From Arthrobacter agilis (GTDB lineage: Bacteria; Actinomycetota; Actinomycetes; Actinomycetales; Micrococcaceae): a stretch of DNA of 64,000 bases. Shown here piece by piece: positions 52,200-60,829 of the stretch. Where the stretch lies: positions 2,232,001 to 2,296,000 of the forward strand of contig NZ_JAUSXO010000001.1 of NCBI RefSeq assembly GCF_030816075.1, written 5' to 3'. The translations under genes were made by a program, and so were the position numbers. Every line of letters begins with the position of its first letter. The stretch's first letter is position 1. The notes below the pieces were generated by a model. That model did no database searches. It saw only the letters and a program-made list of their open reading frames with translations, and was not told the DNA's origin.

Positions 52200-53996
52200 C
52201 TACTGTGCCAGCTGCCAGTCCCAGAAGTTCCACCAGACACCGGTCTGGTTCGGCATGTAGGTGACCCCGGAGACGTTGTCGCTGAACGCGTCGACACCCG
52301 GCAGCTGGTAGAGGGGCAGCCCGTACCGGGAGTCCCAGATCAGTTTGTCGATCCGGATCTGCAGCTCGTCCTGCTGCTCCGGGTCGGTGGTCACGATCAG
52401 CTCGTCCATGAGCTCGTCGGCCTCGGGGCTCGAGAAGCCGTTGAAGTTGGAACCGGCACCGGTCCTGAAGATCTGTGGTACGCCGGACACGCCGCCTCCC
52501 GCGTTGATCCATCCGAAGATCGAGGCGTCGTAGGTGCCGTCCCCCAGGGCGGCGCTCCAGGCGGAGGCACCGAGGCCGCCGTCCACAACCTCGAATCCCG
52601 CTTTCGCCGCGGACTTGGCGATGAGGGTGTAGGACTCCTGGCGGTTCGGGTTGTCCCGGTCGTACAGGATCCGGACCTCGGGGGTGGCGCCCTCGAGCAG
52701 CTCCTTCGCGCCCTCGATGTCCACGTCCGCGAAGGCCTCCGAGCCGTTCTCGGCGGCGGACTTCCCGTAGGGCTCCTGGTCGGGCAGGAAGAGCTGGGAA
52801 TCGAGGGGTTCGGCGTCCGGGTTCAGCTCCTGCACGATGGTCTCGACCAGCTGCTGACGGGGCACGGTCTTCAGGAAGGCCTCGCGGACGCTCTCCCTGG
52901 CGAACACGCCGCCGAAGGTGAGGTCGAGGTGGTCGTAGGACAGCTCGTTGCCGCGGTTGACGGTGACGCCCTCGATGCGTTCGAGCTGCTCGACGGTGTC
53001 GGCCGAGGCCTGCGGGGAGATGATGTCCGCCTCCCCGTTCTGCAGTGCCTGGACCTGGGCCGGCGCCGCCCCGATGTACCGCACGGTGATCTCGTCGACC
53101 TTCGGCATCGGCCCCCAGGAGTAGTCCGGATTGCGGACCAGCGTCATGGACTGGTCCGGGGTGATGGCCGACGCGACGAACGGCCCGTTGGAGAGGAAGA
53201 GCGTGGGGTCATCCGGCAGGGACCTGGTGTCGAAGCCGGTGTTCCAGAAATCGGCGACCCGCCGCAGCTCGGGGCGCACCGCAGGATTCTCGGGGTCACC
53301 CTCCGGCTCGGTCCGGATGAGTTCGGTCAGTGCGTCCTCGTCGGCGAGGCCGCCCTTCTCCGCGAGGACGTGCGCGGGGGTGGAGATGCCGCCGTCGGTC
53401 ATGAGGCCGAAGGCCACCTCGTAGTCCGCGAAGGGCTCCGAGTACTCGAGGGTGAGGGACCGGCCGTCCTCGCCGATCTCCGGGAGTCCGGTGAGCGCGA
53501 GGCCGCTGGTGTCGCCGGCGTAGTCGAAGTACGTGGCCCCGGAGACGACGCCGCCGTCCGCGTCGAGGGTGGCGTCGTCGAAGTAGCCGGAGCCGATCGC
53601 CCAGTGCAGGAGCAGGTCCCCGCCGTCGACCGGTTCACCGTCGGACCAGGTGACGCCCTCGTTGACCGTGTACCTGACGCTCAGGGGGTCCTCGGAGAGG
53701 ACCTCGATGGACCCGAAGTCCTCGTTCTCGACGACCTCGAGGTCGCCGTCGATGTACACGAAGCCGGAGTGGGTCGCATAGGCGATCCGGCCGTTGACGT
53801 CCACCTGGCCCTTGGAGCTGTTCGAGTTGAACGAGGTGAAGCCGTTGACCTCCGCGACGCGGATGTTGCCGCCCGTCACCTCGCCCGCGGGGGTCTCCTC
53901 CGGTATCTCGGGCCCCGTGGGGGCAGTGCAGGCGCTCATCACCAGCACCGTTGCCGCAGCCACCCCCGCAGCCCTGGAAGTACGTCCGAAACGCAT
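52200..53996 (-). CDS. Second family-5 substrate-binding lipoprotein
   Basis: A 598-residue binding protein with its own ribosome site (GGAGGAG) and lipobox LVMSAC (Cys near residue 22). Family-5 features are NEGVTWSDGEPVDGGDLLLHW, FLSNGPFVASAITPDQSM and VREAFLKTVPRQQLVETIV. It is clearly different from the neighbouring dppA product and has no permease or ATPase of its own, so it probably feeds the adjacent Dpp permease with another ligand. The open frame extends upstream to 54083, but ATG 53996 gives the signal peptide. Confidence 0.9.
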   Translation of the reverse strand: MRFGRTSRAAGVAAATVLVMSACTAPTGPEIPEETPAGEVTGGNIRVAEVNGFTSFNSNSSKGQVDVNGRIAYATHSGFVYIDGDLEVVENEDFGSIEVLSEDPLSVRYTVNEGVTWSDGEPVDGGDLLLHWAIGSGYFDDATLDADGGVVSGATYFDYAGDTSGLALTGLPEIGEDGRSLTLEYSEPFADYEVAFGLMTDGGISTPAHVLAEKGGLADEDALTELIRTEPEGDPENPAVRPELRRVADFWNTGFDTRSLPDDPTLFLSNGPFVASAITPDQSMTLVRNPDYSWGPMPKVDEITVRYIGAAPAQVQALQNGEADIISPQASADTVEQLERIEGVTVNRGNELSYDHLDLTFGGVFARESVREAFLKTVPRQQLVETIVQELNPDAEPLDSQLFLPDQEPYGKSAAENGSEAFADVDIEGAKELLEGATPEVRILYDRDNPNRQESYTLIAKSAAKAGFEVVDGGLGASAWSAALGDGTYDASIFGWINAGGGVSGVPQIFRTGAGSNFNGFSSPEADELMDELIVTTDPEQQDELQIRIDKLIWDSRYGLPLYQLPGVDAFSDNVSGVTYMPNQTGVWWNFWDWQLAQ

Positions 53997-54307
53997 GCCG
54001 TCTCCTCCTTCGTAGGGTGGCTCCGACTCCACGCGGTGTTGCGGATCAGCCGACACGCGCCCCCCAGGGACGACGCTACTCACATCAGGTGAAGCATAGG
54101 GGCACTTCGATCCCGGCAGGCATCCGGCACAGGAGCCGGGTGTCGTTGTTACCGAGCTGCAACCCAGTGCGACGACGGCACGAGCCGCTTGATCGGTCGC
54201 TCGGCCCGGTGCTTTGCTTGGACGACCCGGAGCGGCAGCATGGCTGCTGCACCGGGCGGCGCGCCGGACGGGCGTGCGGGATCCGCTGTGGACGGGTGGA
54301 ATGCGGT
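53997..54307. promoter_or_regulatory. Divergent region before the second binding protein
   Basis: 311 bases without a supported gene. Toward the binding-protein gene, TATGCT (54098-54093) is a likely -10 about 95 bases upstream of the ATG. Toward the small gene at 54308, only a GGTGGAA near 54295 is seen. Longer frames here have no coding-like composition. Confidence 0.4.
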
Positions 54308-54622
54308 ATGGCCTGGCTTTTCGTCGACAAGCATGCGGCGGTCTGGGACGACGACGCCAACGTCCAGGCCGCGATCGGCGCCCTCAAGGCGCGCCTGGAC
54401 CAGCACGCCGAGGTCCACCTGTCGATCCAGAGCAAAGGGCTCAAGGGGCCGGTCTTCGTGATCACGAGGGACACCGTGCTCAGCTCCCCCGAGCTGAACA
54501 ACCGCTTCAACGCGGACCTGTTCGCGGAGCTCACGACGCCTTCGGCGCGCAACAGCCCGACCATCCACTGGTTCTCCGACGGGCGGGGCTTCGTGTCGGA
54601 GACCAACAGCCGCCTGTGGTGA
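54308..54622 (+). CDS. Small hypothetical protein
   Basis: A 104-residue soluble protein, MAWLFVDKHAAVWDDDANVQ onward, with a predicted alpha/beta make-up and a central segment LKGPVFVITRDTVLSSPELNN. I do not recognise a family. The frame is open upstream to 53951, but the Met at 54308, with GGTGGA nine bases before it, starts the part with normal codon use. It converges on the EamA transporter gene. Confidence 0.6.
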   Translation: MAWLFVDKHAAVWDDDANVQAAIGALKARLDQHAEVHLSIQSKGLKGPVFVITRDTVLSSPELNNRFNADLFAELTTPSARNSPTIHWFSDGRGFVSETNSRLW

Positions 54623-54664
54623 GGGGCAGCGCGTCCGGGCAGGCCTCCGCCCTCGGGTGCACGG

Positions 54665-55585
54665 TCACCCCGGCGGGGGCATCGGTCCCTTCGCTGCGGC
54701 CGGGGGTGCCGGGGTCCCGGCCTCCGGCCGTGGCGGCCGGGCCCCTCCGCGCTGCGCGGCGGCGCCGGCCAGGATGACGAGCGCGATACCGACCAGTTGC
54801 AGGAGGGTGGGCGTCTGGCTGAGCACCAGCAGCCCGATGAGGATGCCGAACGCGGGCTCGATGGAGAGCAGGGTGCCGAACGCCGTGTGCGTCATGCGGT
54901 GCAGCGCGAGCATCTCGAGCCCGAACGCGATCACCGGTGCGATCAGCGCGATGCCGGCGGCTGCCGGCAGCACCCACCACGGAACGTCGCCGCCGATCAC
55001 CTGCGGCAGCCCGACGGGCATCGTCGCCAGGGCTGCGACGGGGATCGTCAGCGACAGCCCGCTGATTCCCGAGAACCGGTCGCCCACGTGCTGGGTGAGC
55101 ACGTTGTACAGGCCCCAGCAGGTGCCTGCGAGCAGGGCGAACCCGGCGCCGGCGAGATCGATGTCCCCGCGCCAGGGCTCGGTGAGCAGGACCACGCCGG
55201 CAAGGGCCAGCAGCGGCCAGGTCAGTGCCCTCCTGTCCCTGCTCGCCACGCTCGCCACGGTCAGCGGGCCGAGGAACTCGATCGCCACCGCGGTACCGAG
55301 CGGGATGCGCTCGACGGCGGCGAGGAAGAACGTCGTCATGAACCCGGTGGCCACGCCGAGGGCGAGCAGTGCGGGCACGTCCTTCCGGCGGACGGAGCGG
55401 ATCCTCGGGCGGGCGATCAGCCAGAGGAAGACCGCACCGAAGCACATGCGCAGCCAGGCGGTACCGGCCGCACCGACCTGGTCGATGACGCCCACCGACA
55501 ATGCGTTCGACAGCTGGACGGCCAGCATGGCCGCGACCGCCATCGACCACGCCGGGACGCCGGTACCCGTGCGTCCGCGCATCAC
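54665..55585 (-). CDS. EamA-family (DMT) metabolite exporter
   Basis: A 306-residue integral membrane protein with ten hydrophobic helices arranged as two EamA repeats (for example VAAMLAVQLSNALSVGVIDQ, ATGFMTTFFLAAVERIPLG, and FALLAGTCWGLYNVLTQHVG starting the second half). The sequence around GTAVAIEFLGPLTVA is close to RhtA-type threonine/homoserine exporters. Starts GTG 55585 and ATG 55582 are adjacent and overlap the stop of the B3/B4-domain gene. As the last gene of the XRE-cupin/B3-B4/EamA operon it probably exports an amino acid or analogue. Confidence 0.85.
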   Translation of the reverse strand: MMRGRTGTGVPAWSMAVAAMLAVQLSNALSVGVIDQVGAAGTAWLRMCFGAVFLWLIARPRIRSVRRKDVPALLALGVATGFMTTFFLAAVERIPLGTAVAIEFLGPLTVASVASRDRRALTWPLLALAGVVLLTEPWRGDIDLAGAGFALLAGTCWGLYNVLTQHVGDRFSGISGLSLTIPVAALATMPVGLPQVIGGDVPWWVLPAAAGIALIAPVIAFGLEMLALHRMTHTAFGTLLSIEPAFGILIGLLVLSQTPTLLQLVGIALVILAGAAAQRGGARPPRPEAGTPAPPAAAKGPMPPPG

Positions 55586-56307
55586 GAAGCGCCGATCATC
55601 CGGCGCGAACTGGAGACCCGATCGCCGAGCTGCGCCAGCGCGTTCGCGAGCTCGTCCGCCGCAGCGTCCAGCGCGGCGTCGGACATCGGTGCGAGCGCGT
55701 CGAGGATGAAGAAGGCTGTCGTCGTCGAGTCCGTGAGCGCGGTGCGGCGGCCCTGCCGCCAGTTCCAGCGCCGGCAGGTCACCCCCTCCTCGTCACACCA
55801 GACGACCTCTCCGGGCTCCGGGTGCTCGATCACCGTCCCGCCGTCCGCCGTCGTGTCGAACGGCTCCTCGCCGGTCGCCCGGGCGAGGCGTGCCGGCCCT
55901 CGGTACGCGTGGAAGTCCTCGCCGCCGAGCGGGACCTGGTGCAGCACGGAGACCGCGTTGTAGATGTCGGTGAGGGCGTTGACACGCGGCAGGCCGTGCT
56001 CGGCCCGACGCGTAAGCGCTTCCAGGCTGTTCCGGGTGCGCTGGGGTTTGGCCCCGAATGCACGGTAGGCCGCGCGCCAGGCGGCGATGTGCGGCAGCTC
56101 GTCGACCGGGGAGGAGGCGAGTGCGGTCCGGGCGTGTGCCTCGGCGGCGGCGATCAGCGCATCGGCCGCGCCGCTAGCGGCTTCCGCTCCCGGCGTGAGC
56201 CCGTCGACGACGAGGAGCATGGCGCGGTAGTCCGGCCGCAGGTCGAACACTGCAGGCTCGACCGTGCAGGCGGCGAGGAAGGCGTCGGAGGTCAGGGGCT
56301 CAGGCAT
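55582..56307 (-). CDS. B3/B4 tRNA-editing-type domain protein
   Basis: A 241-residue protein of the B3/4 family, the domain that edits mischarged tRNA in the phenylalanyl-tRNA synthetase beta subunit. Family marks are HIAAWRAAYRAFGAKPQRTRNSLEAL, the core LPRVNALTDIYNAVSV and CRRWNWRQGRRTALTDSTTTAFFILDAL. It could deacylate mischarged tRNA or handle a free amino-acid analogue; no experiment is known to me for this subgroup. It overlaps the regulator gene before it by eight bases and the exporter gene after it, so the three form a tight operon. Confidence 0.85.
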   Translation of the reverse strand: MPEPLTSDAFLAACTVEPAVFDLRPDYRAMLLVVDGLTPGAEAASGAADALIAAAEAHARTALASSPVDELPHIAAWRAAYRAFGAKPQRTRNSLEALTRRAEHGLPRVNALTDIYNAVSVLHQVPLGGEDFHAYRGPARLARATGEEPFDTTADGGTVIEHPEPGEVVWCDEEGVTCRRWNWRQGRRTALTDSTTTAFFILDALAPMSDAALDAAADELANALAQLGDRVSSSRRMIGAS

Positions 56308-56905
56308 CGGGGGTCCCGGTTCTGCGTGCGGCTCCGACGCCCGGCTCGAAGACCGTGAGGGAGAACCGGGTGCGGACGCCGTTCCGGTTCAGGTAGGCAT
56401 GGGCGACGTCACCGTGGAAGGTCAGGGCGTCGCCGGTGCCGAGCTCATGGAGCTCACCGTCGACGTCGACGGTGAGAGCGCCCTCCTGGACGTGGAGGAG
56501 CTCCCGAGTGCCGCCTGCGTGAGCCTCGCTCGTGTGCCGTTCCCCGGGGGCCAGAGTCCAGTCCCACAGTTCGACCACGTTCGGCGGCTCGGTCCCCGCG
56601 ACGAGCACACCCTGCCCCCCGAGGTCGCCGGTCCACAGCACTGCCCCATCACCATGGCGGGTCGTCCTCACCGCCGGCGACGCCGGCGGCTCCACCAGCG
56701 AGGGCAGCCCGACGCCGAGCGCATCCGAGAGTCGCAGGAGGGTGCCGACGCTCGGATTCGCCGCACCCTGCTCGACGTTCACGAGCATCCTGCGACTCAC
56801 GCCCGCCGCGGCGGCGAGCTGGTCGAGCGTCCATTCCCGGTTCTTGCGCTCCTGCTTCACCCGGGTGCCGATCGCCCGCGCCAGTGGCTCTGCCTCTGTC
56901 TCCAT
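56300..56905 (-). CDS. XRE-family regulator with C-terminal cupin domain
   Basis: A 201-residue regulator. The N-terminal helix-turn-helix is IGTRVKQERKNREWTLDQLA and GVSRRMLVNVEQGAANPSVG. The C-terminal cupin (about 115-185) has WTLAPGERHTSEAHAGGTRELLHV and GDALTFHGDVAHAYLN with possible metal His residues, and should bind a small ligand. Several ATG codons lie close together; the one at 56905 is seven bases after a TATGAT box and is preferred, making the mRNA leaderless. A palindrome surrounding that box points to autorepression. It leads the B3/B4 and EamA genes. Confidence 0.88.
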   Translation of the reverse strand: METEAEPLARAIGTRVKQERKNREWTLDQLAAAAGVSRRMLVNVEQGAANPSVGTLLRLSDALGVGLPSLVEPPASPAVRTTRHGDGAVLWTGDLGGQGVLVAGTEPPNVVELWDWTLAPGERHTSEAHAGGTRELLHVQEGALTVDVDGELHELGTGDALTFHGDVAHAYLNRNGVRTRFSLTVFEPGVGAARRTGTPDA

Positions 56906-56907
56906 AC

Positions 56908-56925
56908 AGTGCATCATAATGCACT
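56908..56925. promoter_or_regulatory. Palindromic operator around the XRE -10 box
   Basis: AGTGCAT and ATGCACT form a perfect 7-4-7 palindrome. On the minus strand its centre contains the -10 TATGAT (56918-56913), placed seven bases before the XRE start codon. A protein bound here would block the promoter directly. Confidence 0.65.
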
Positions 56926-56952
56926 ATTTTGGCAGCGTCGATCCCTGGTGCT

Positions 56953-57017
56953 TGTCAGGCCCGCTGTCCCTCCTTCGACGAGGTCCTCCGGAGTGGTCCT
57001 GCTGCGGGCTCCTGACA
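56953..57017. terminator. Large inverted repeat downstream of the response regulator
   Basis: TGTCAGG-CCCGC (56953-56964) pairs with GCGGG-CT-CCTGACA (57004-57017), a 12-bp stem with a two-base bulge and a 39-base loop. It lies between the end of the response-regulator gene and the XRE promoter and may terminate the two-component transcript. The rest of this gap is empty. Confidence 0.4.
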
Positions 57018-57135
57018 CAGGGCGACGCCAGCGCGAACCGACGCCTCACGAGCCGTGAAGCACTCGACCCGTTGCACCTGAGGATGGTCCACAGCCGAAC
57101 AGGGCCGGACCTGACGGCGGCGAGGCCTTGCGACG

Positions 57136-57783
57136 TCAGATACGGCCGGTCTCATGGGCCCACATGGCGACCTCGACGCGGTTCCGGGCGCCGAGTTTCC
57201 GCATGAGGCTGGCGAGGTGGGCCTTGACGGTGCTCGGGGTGATGTAGAGCTCGCCGGCGATCTCGTTGTTGGTGCGACCGCGGGCTACGGTGCCAAGGAC
57301 TTCCTCCTCGCGGGCGGTGAGCGGTTCGGTCGGCTGCCTCGGCGGTGACGTCCGTGCGTGTGCGAAGGCGGAGAGCAGTCGGACAGTCACGCTGGGTGCG
57401 ATCAGTGCGTCTCCGTCCGCGGCGGCGTGGATGGCCTGGGTCAGCAGAGCGGGTCCGGCGTCCTTGAGCAGGAACCCACGGGCGCCGGCCTTGAGCGCAC
57501 CGTGGACATACTCGTCGAGGTCGAAGGTGGTGATGACCACGATCGGGAGCGGGTCGGTGACGTCGGGGCCGGCGAGACGCCGGGTGGCTTCGATGCCGTC
57601 CATCAGCGGCATCCGGATGTCGAACAGGCCGACGTCGGGCCGCAGCTGAAGCGCCAGGCGGACGGCCTCGCACCCGTCGGCGGCCGCGCCGACCACGTCG
57701 ATGTCGGGTTGCGCGTCGAGCAGCATCGTCAACCCGGTACGCACGATGGGCTGGTCGTCGGCGATGAGGACCCTGATGCTCAA
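57136..57783 (-). CDS. NarL/LuxR-family response regulator
   Basis: A 215-residue DNA-binding response regulator. The receiver domain opens SIRVLIADDQPIVRTGL, the phosphoacceptor Asp is in VGLFDIRMPLMDGIEA (about residue 54), and VVITTFDLDEYV and FLLKDAG carry the conserved Thr and Lys. The C-terminal LuxR helix-turn-helix is LTAREEEVLGTVARGRTNNEIAGELYITPSTVKAHLASLMRKL. The start is probably the TTG at 57783, overlapping the kinase stop (TTGA) with GGGA eight bases before it. Partner is the kinase directly upstream. Confidence 0.9.
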   Translation of the reverse strand: MSIRVLIADDQPIVRTGLTMLLDAQPDIDVVGAAADGCEAVRLALQLRPDVGLFDIRMPLMDGIEATRRLAGPDVTDPLPIVVITTFDLDEYVHGALKAGARGFLLKDAGPALLTQAIHAAADGDALIAPSVTVRLLSAFAHARTSPPRQPTEPLTAREEEVLGTVARGRTNNEIAGELYITPSTVKAHLASLMRKLGARNRVEVAMWAHETGRI

Positions 57784-58925
57784 CGCGGTGTCCCGGTCCG
57801 GGGCAGCACTGCCTCCACCCGCCAGCCCTGCTCGCCGGCGGGGCCCGCGTCGAAGCTGCCACCGAGCAGTGACGCGCGTTCCCGCATGCCGACCAGGCCG
57901 AAGCCTGCTGCGGTACGACCGCCGGCGCCGGAGGAGCCGTCGTCGTCGATGGTCACTCGTACCCGGTCGGCGTCGCCTGTGACGGTGACGGTGATCCGCG
58001 TCACGTGGCGGGCGTGCCTTCGGGCGTTGGTGGTGGACTCCTGGGCCAGGCGGTAGATCGCTGCCCCGACGGCCGGGCTGAGGTCGTCGAATTCGCCGGA
58101 GAGCGTCACCTCGACCCGGGGACGCGTCCGGCCGTCGGTGGCGAGCTGCTCGACCTCCGCCACGCCGGGTTGCGGCGCGAGCTCGGTGTCCTGTGAGGCG
58201 CGGAGTACGCCGACGATGGCGCGCAGCTCGGTGAGCGTTTGGGTCGCTGCGTCCTCGATGACGGCCAGGGCCTCGATGGCGCGCTCCGGGTGGGAGGCTG
58301 CGATGGCACGTCCTGCCTGGGCTTGGATGGCGATGCCGGACACGTGGTGAGCCACCGTGTCGTGGAGTTCGCGAGCGAGCTGTTCGCGTTCGTGGCTTTT
58401 GGCCTGGTCGATGTCGCGGATGCGGATTCTCTCGCGATAGCGGATCACGGCACCGAGCGCTGCCGCGAACAGGAAGATCGCGTACCCGGCGACCGCCTCC
58501 CACAGGCCGGCGCCCTCGGCGACGGTCGTGATGGGCAGCCAGAGCAGGATCAGGCCGAGGCCGCTTGCGGCCTCCCGAGCGGAGCCCCACCGGAACAGTG
58601 CGTAGGTCAGGATCAGGGTCGCCGAGATACTCGACGGCAGAGCGCCCTGCGACCCGGTGAGGACTCTGGCGATGTCGACGAGCGTCAAGGTTCCGAAGGC
58701 GACCGCGACCGCGACGAGCGGGTGCGTGCGTCGCCACAGCAGTGGTCCCACGACCGCGAGGACCGTGAGCAGCAGCGGGCGCGGCGCCAGGTCCTGGCGG
58801 AACACCGCTTCCACCAGGGACCAGCTGATCAGTACTGCGACCAGGGTCCAGTCCCGCGGCCCCCGGTTCGGGGGGTGGGTCGGTCGAGGTTCGGCCCACA
58901 TCGCGTGGAGTGCGTGGGCGGCCAT
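57780..58925 (-). CDS. Sensor histidine kinase, NarL-type (HisKA_3)
   Basis: A 381-residue membrane kinase. Five or six N-terminal transmembrane helices (within about residues 25-155) have almost no extracytoplasmic domain, as in intramembrane-sensing kinases. The dimerisation domain has the phospho-His motif ARELHDTVAHHVSGIAIQ, and the ATPase domain shows ESTTNARRHARHVTRI (N box), DDDGSSGAGG and GFGLVGMRERASLLGG (G boxes). A TAGACT box six bases before the ATG indicates a leaderless mRNA. It is divergent from the DUF6326 membrane-protein gene, a possible target. Confidence 0.92.
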   Translation of the reverse strand: MAAHALHAMWAEPRPTHPPNRGPRDWTLVAVLISWSLVEAVFRQDLAPRPLLLTVLAVVGPLLWRRTHPLVAVAVAFGTLTLVDIARVLTGSQGALPSSISATLILTYALFRWGSAREAASGLGLILLWLPITTVAEGAGLWEAVAGYAIFLFAAALGAVIRYRERIRIRDIDQAKSHEREQLARELHDTVAHHVSGIAIQAQAGRAIAASHPERAIEALAVIEDAATQTLTELRAIVGVLRASQDTELAPQPGVAEVEQLATDGRTRPRVEVTLSGEFDDLSPAVGAAIYRLAQESTTNARRHARHVTRITVTVTGDADRVRVTIDDDGSSGAGGRTAAGFGLVGMRERASLLGGSFDAGPAGEQGWRVEAVLPRTGTPR

Positions 58926-58931
58926 CTCATC

Positions 58932-58937
58932 AGTCTA
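58932..58937 (-). promoter_or_regulatory. -10 box of the histidine kinase operon (leaderless)
   Basis: TAGACT read leftward, exactly six bases before the kinase ATG, with no ribosome-binding site. Confidence 0.55.
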
Positions 58938-59084
58938 GGCAGCCCGCGTGATCGGCGTATCGGCCGAAAGTACAGGACCTCGGCCAGACCAACGGCCAGG
59001 TCGGATCAGGCCTCCGGACCGATGTGCCCGATGTAGGCATCCGCGAAGGTGGAAGCACCCACCCACCACGGCAAGGAGCTTCTG

Positions 59085-59609
59085 ATGAGAACACCGCAGT
59101 CCCGCACCGCGCTGAAGAACCCGCGTTTCCGCTCGCCGCTGGAGGACCGGCTCATACCCGTGCAGGCCAGGATCGCCGCCGCATGGACCACCTTCATGTT
59201 TCTCTACATCTACGTCGACATCTTCAACCTCTACAAGCCAGGCGTCGTCGACGGCATTCTGAACGGCCTCGTCTGGAGGTTCGACATCAGCGCGACGTTG
59301 TTGACCATCTTCCTCGTGTCCGTGTCGATACCGGCCCTGATGGTGGTGCTCTCCATGATGCTGCCCGCCCGGATGAACCGCGCCACGAACCTCGTGGTCG
59401 CGTCGCTCCTCATCCCCTACTCCATGTTCAACGCGGCAGGAGCTACCTGGGAGTGGGCCGCCTTCTACGGCATCTCCATCGGAATCGAGGTACTGCTGCT
59501 GGTCTTCATCCTGCGCTCCGCCTGGGCCTGGCCCCGCCGCACCACACCGTCGGCGACCAGGACGACCAGTGTCGACGACGAGCTCCACCACACGCCGCAG
59601 CAGACCTGA
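59085..59609 (+). CDS. DUF6326 family membrane protein
   Basis: A 174-residue protein with four transmembrane helices. WTTFMFLYIYVDIFNLYKPG in the first helix is the mark of DUF6326; TIFLVSVSIPALMVVLSMML and the last two helices follow. An excellent AAGGAG six bases before ATG 59085 decides the start over the longer frame from 59049. The function is unknown. Divergence from the two-component system suggests control by it. Confidence 0.85.
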   Translation: MRTPQSRTALKNPRFRSPLEDRLIPVQARIAAAWTTFMFLYIYVDIFNLYKPGVVDGILNGLVWRFDISATLLTIFLVSVSIPALMVVLSMMLPARMNRATNLVVASLLIPYSMFNAAGATWEWAAFYGISIGIEVLLLVFILRSAWAWPRRTTPSATRTTSVDDELHHTPQQT

Positions 59610-59659
59610 CTGCCGACCCCGGAGCCCACCATCCTCGGCCCGACCCGCAGTGGCTGTTC

Positions 59660-60745
59660 CTAGACGTTGAAGCGGAACTCCACCACGTCGCCGTCGGACA
59701 TGACGTACTCCTTGCCCTCGATACGGACCTTGCCGCGGGACTTCGCCTCGCTCATGGACCCGGCGTCGATGAGGTCGCCGAAGGAGACCACCTCGGCCTT
59801 GATGAAGCCTCGCTGGAAGTCGGAGTGGATGACACCGGCGGCCTCGGGCGCCGTCGCACCCTTCTTGATCGTCCAGGCACGGCTCTCCTTGGGACCCGCC
59901 GTGAGGTAGGTCTGCAGGCCGAGGGTGTGGAAACCGACGCGCGCGAGCTGATCGAGGCCGGACTCGTCCTGGCCGTTCATCTCGAGCATCTCGCGGGCCT
60001 CGGCCTCGTCGAGTTCCACGAGGTCGGCCTCGAGCTTGGCGTCGAGGAAGATGGCGTCGGCGGGGGCCACGAGCTGCCGCAGCTCCTCCTGGCGCTCGGC
60101 GCTGCCGAGCACGGCGTCGTCCACGTTGAAGACGTAGATGAACGGCTTGGCCGTGAGCAGGCTGAGCTCACGGAGGTGCTCCATCTCGAGCTTGTCGCTC
60201 GCGACCGACGCGAAGATGGTGTCGCCGCGTTCGAGGACGGCCTGCGCGGCCTGCATGGCGGTGAGCTGCGCGGCCTCGCGCTTCTTGATCTTCACTTCCT
60301 TCTCGACGCGCGGGATGGCCTTCTCGAGCGTCTGCAGGTCGGCGAGGATCAGTTCGGTGTTGATGGTCTCCATGTCGGAGCGCGGGTCCACCTTGCCGTC
60401 GACGTGGATGACGTCGGGGTCGTCGAACACGCGGATGACCTGGGCGATCGCCTCCGCCTCGCGGATGTTGGCGAGGAACTGGTTGCCGAGGCCCTCCCCC
60501 TCGGAGGCGCCCTTGACGATCCCGGCGATGTCGACGAAGGACACGGTGGCCGGGAGGATGCGCTGCGAGCCGAAGACATCGGCGAGGCTCGCGAGGCGGG
60601 GGTCGGGCAGGTTGACCACGCCGACGTTCGGCTCGATGGTGGCGAACGGGTAGTTCGCCGCCAGCACGTTGTTGCGCGTCAGCGCGTTGAAGAGGGTTGA
60701 TTTGCCGACGTTGGGCAGTCCGACGATGCCGATAGTAAGAGCCAC
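59660..60745 (-). CDS. ychF: Ribosome-associated ATPase/GTPase YchF
   Basis: Obg-family P-loop protein, 361 residues, preferring ATP and binding ribosomes. The P-loop is IVGLPNVGKSTLFNALT, then NYPFATIEPN, FVDIAGIVKGASEGEGLGNQFL (switch II), NVDD in place of the usual NKxD motif, and the TGS-type C-terminus (AVRAWTIKKG-like segment through EYVMSDGDVVEFRFNV). The GTG at 60745 gives the standard opening ALTIGIVGLP; the very long upstream frame lies over rmuC. A TAGACT box eight bases before the start suggests little or no leader. Confidence 0.94.
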   Translation of the reverse strand: MALTIGIVGLPNVGKSTLFNALTRNNVLAANYPFATIEPNVGVVNLPDPRLASLADVFGSQRILPATVSFVDIAGIVKGASEGEGLGNQFLANIREAEAIAQVIRVFDDPDVIHVDGKVDPRSDMETINTELILADLQTLEKAIPRVEKEVKIKKREAAQLTAMQAAQAVLERGDTIFASVASDKLEMEHLRELSLLTAKPFIYVFNVDDAVLGSAERQEELRQLVAPADAIFLDAKLEADLVELDEAEAREMLEMNGQDESGLDQLARVGFHTLGLQTYLTAGPKESRAWTIKKGATAPEAAGVIHSDFQRGFIKAEVVSFGDLIDAGSMSEAKSRGKVRIEGKEYVMSDGDVVEFRFNV

Positions 60746-60829
60746 GGGAGACAAGTCTACCGGGCGCCGGCACACCGTCCGGCGGTGTCGGCGCACGTGA
60801 TTGTCGGAGGTTCCTGCGACAGTGTGGGC

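Noticed and set aside
54101..54300. Upstream part of the frame before the small hypothetical gene
   Set aside because: Codon use and composition are poor, and it overlaps the promoter region of the second binding protein.
57784..58899. Fusion of the response regulator with sequence over the kinase gene
   Set aside because: The upstream frame is the shifted kinase gene; the TTG at 57783 begins the receiver domain.
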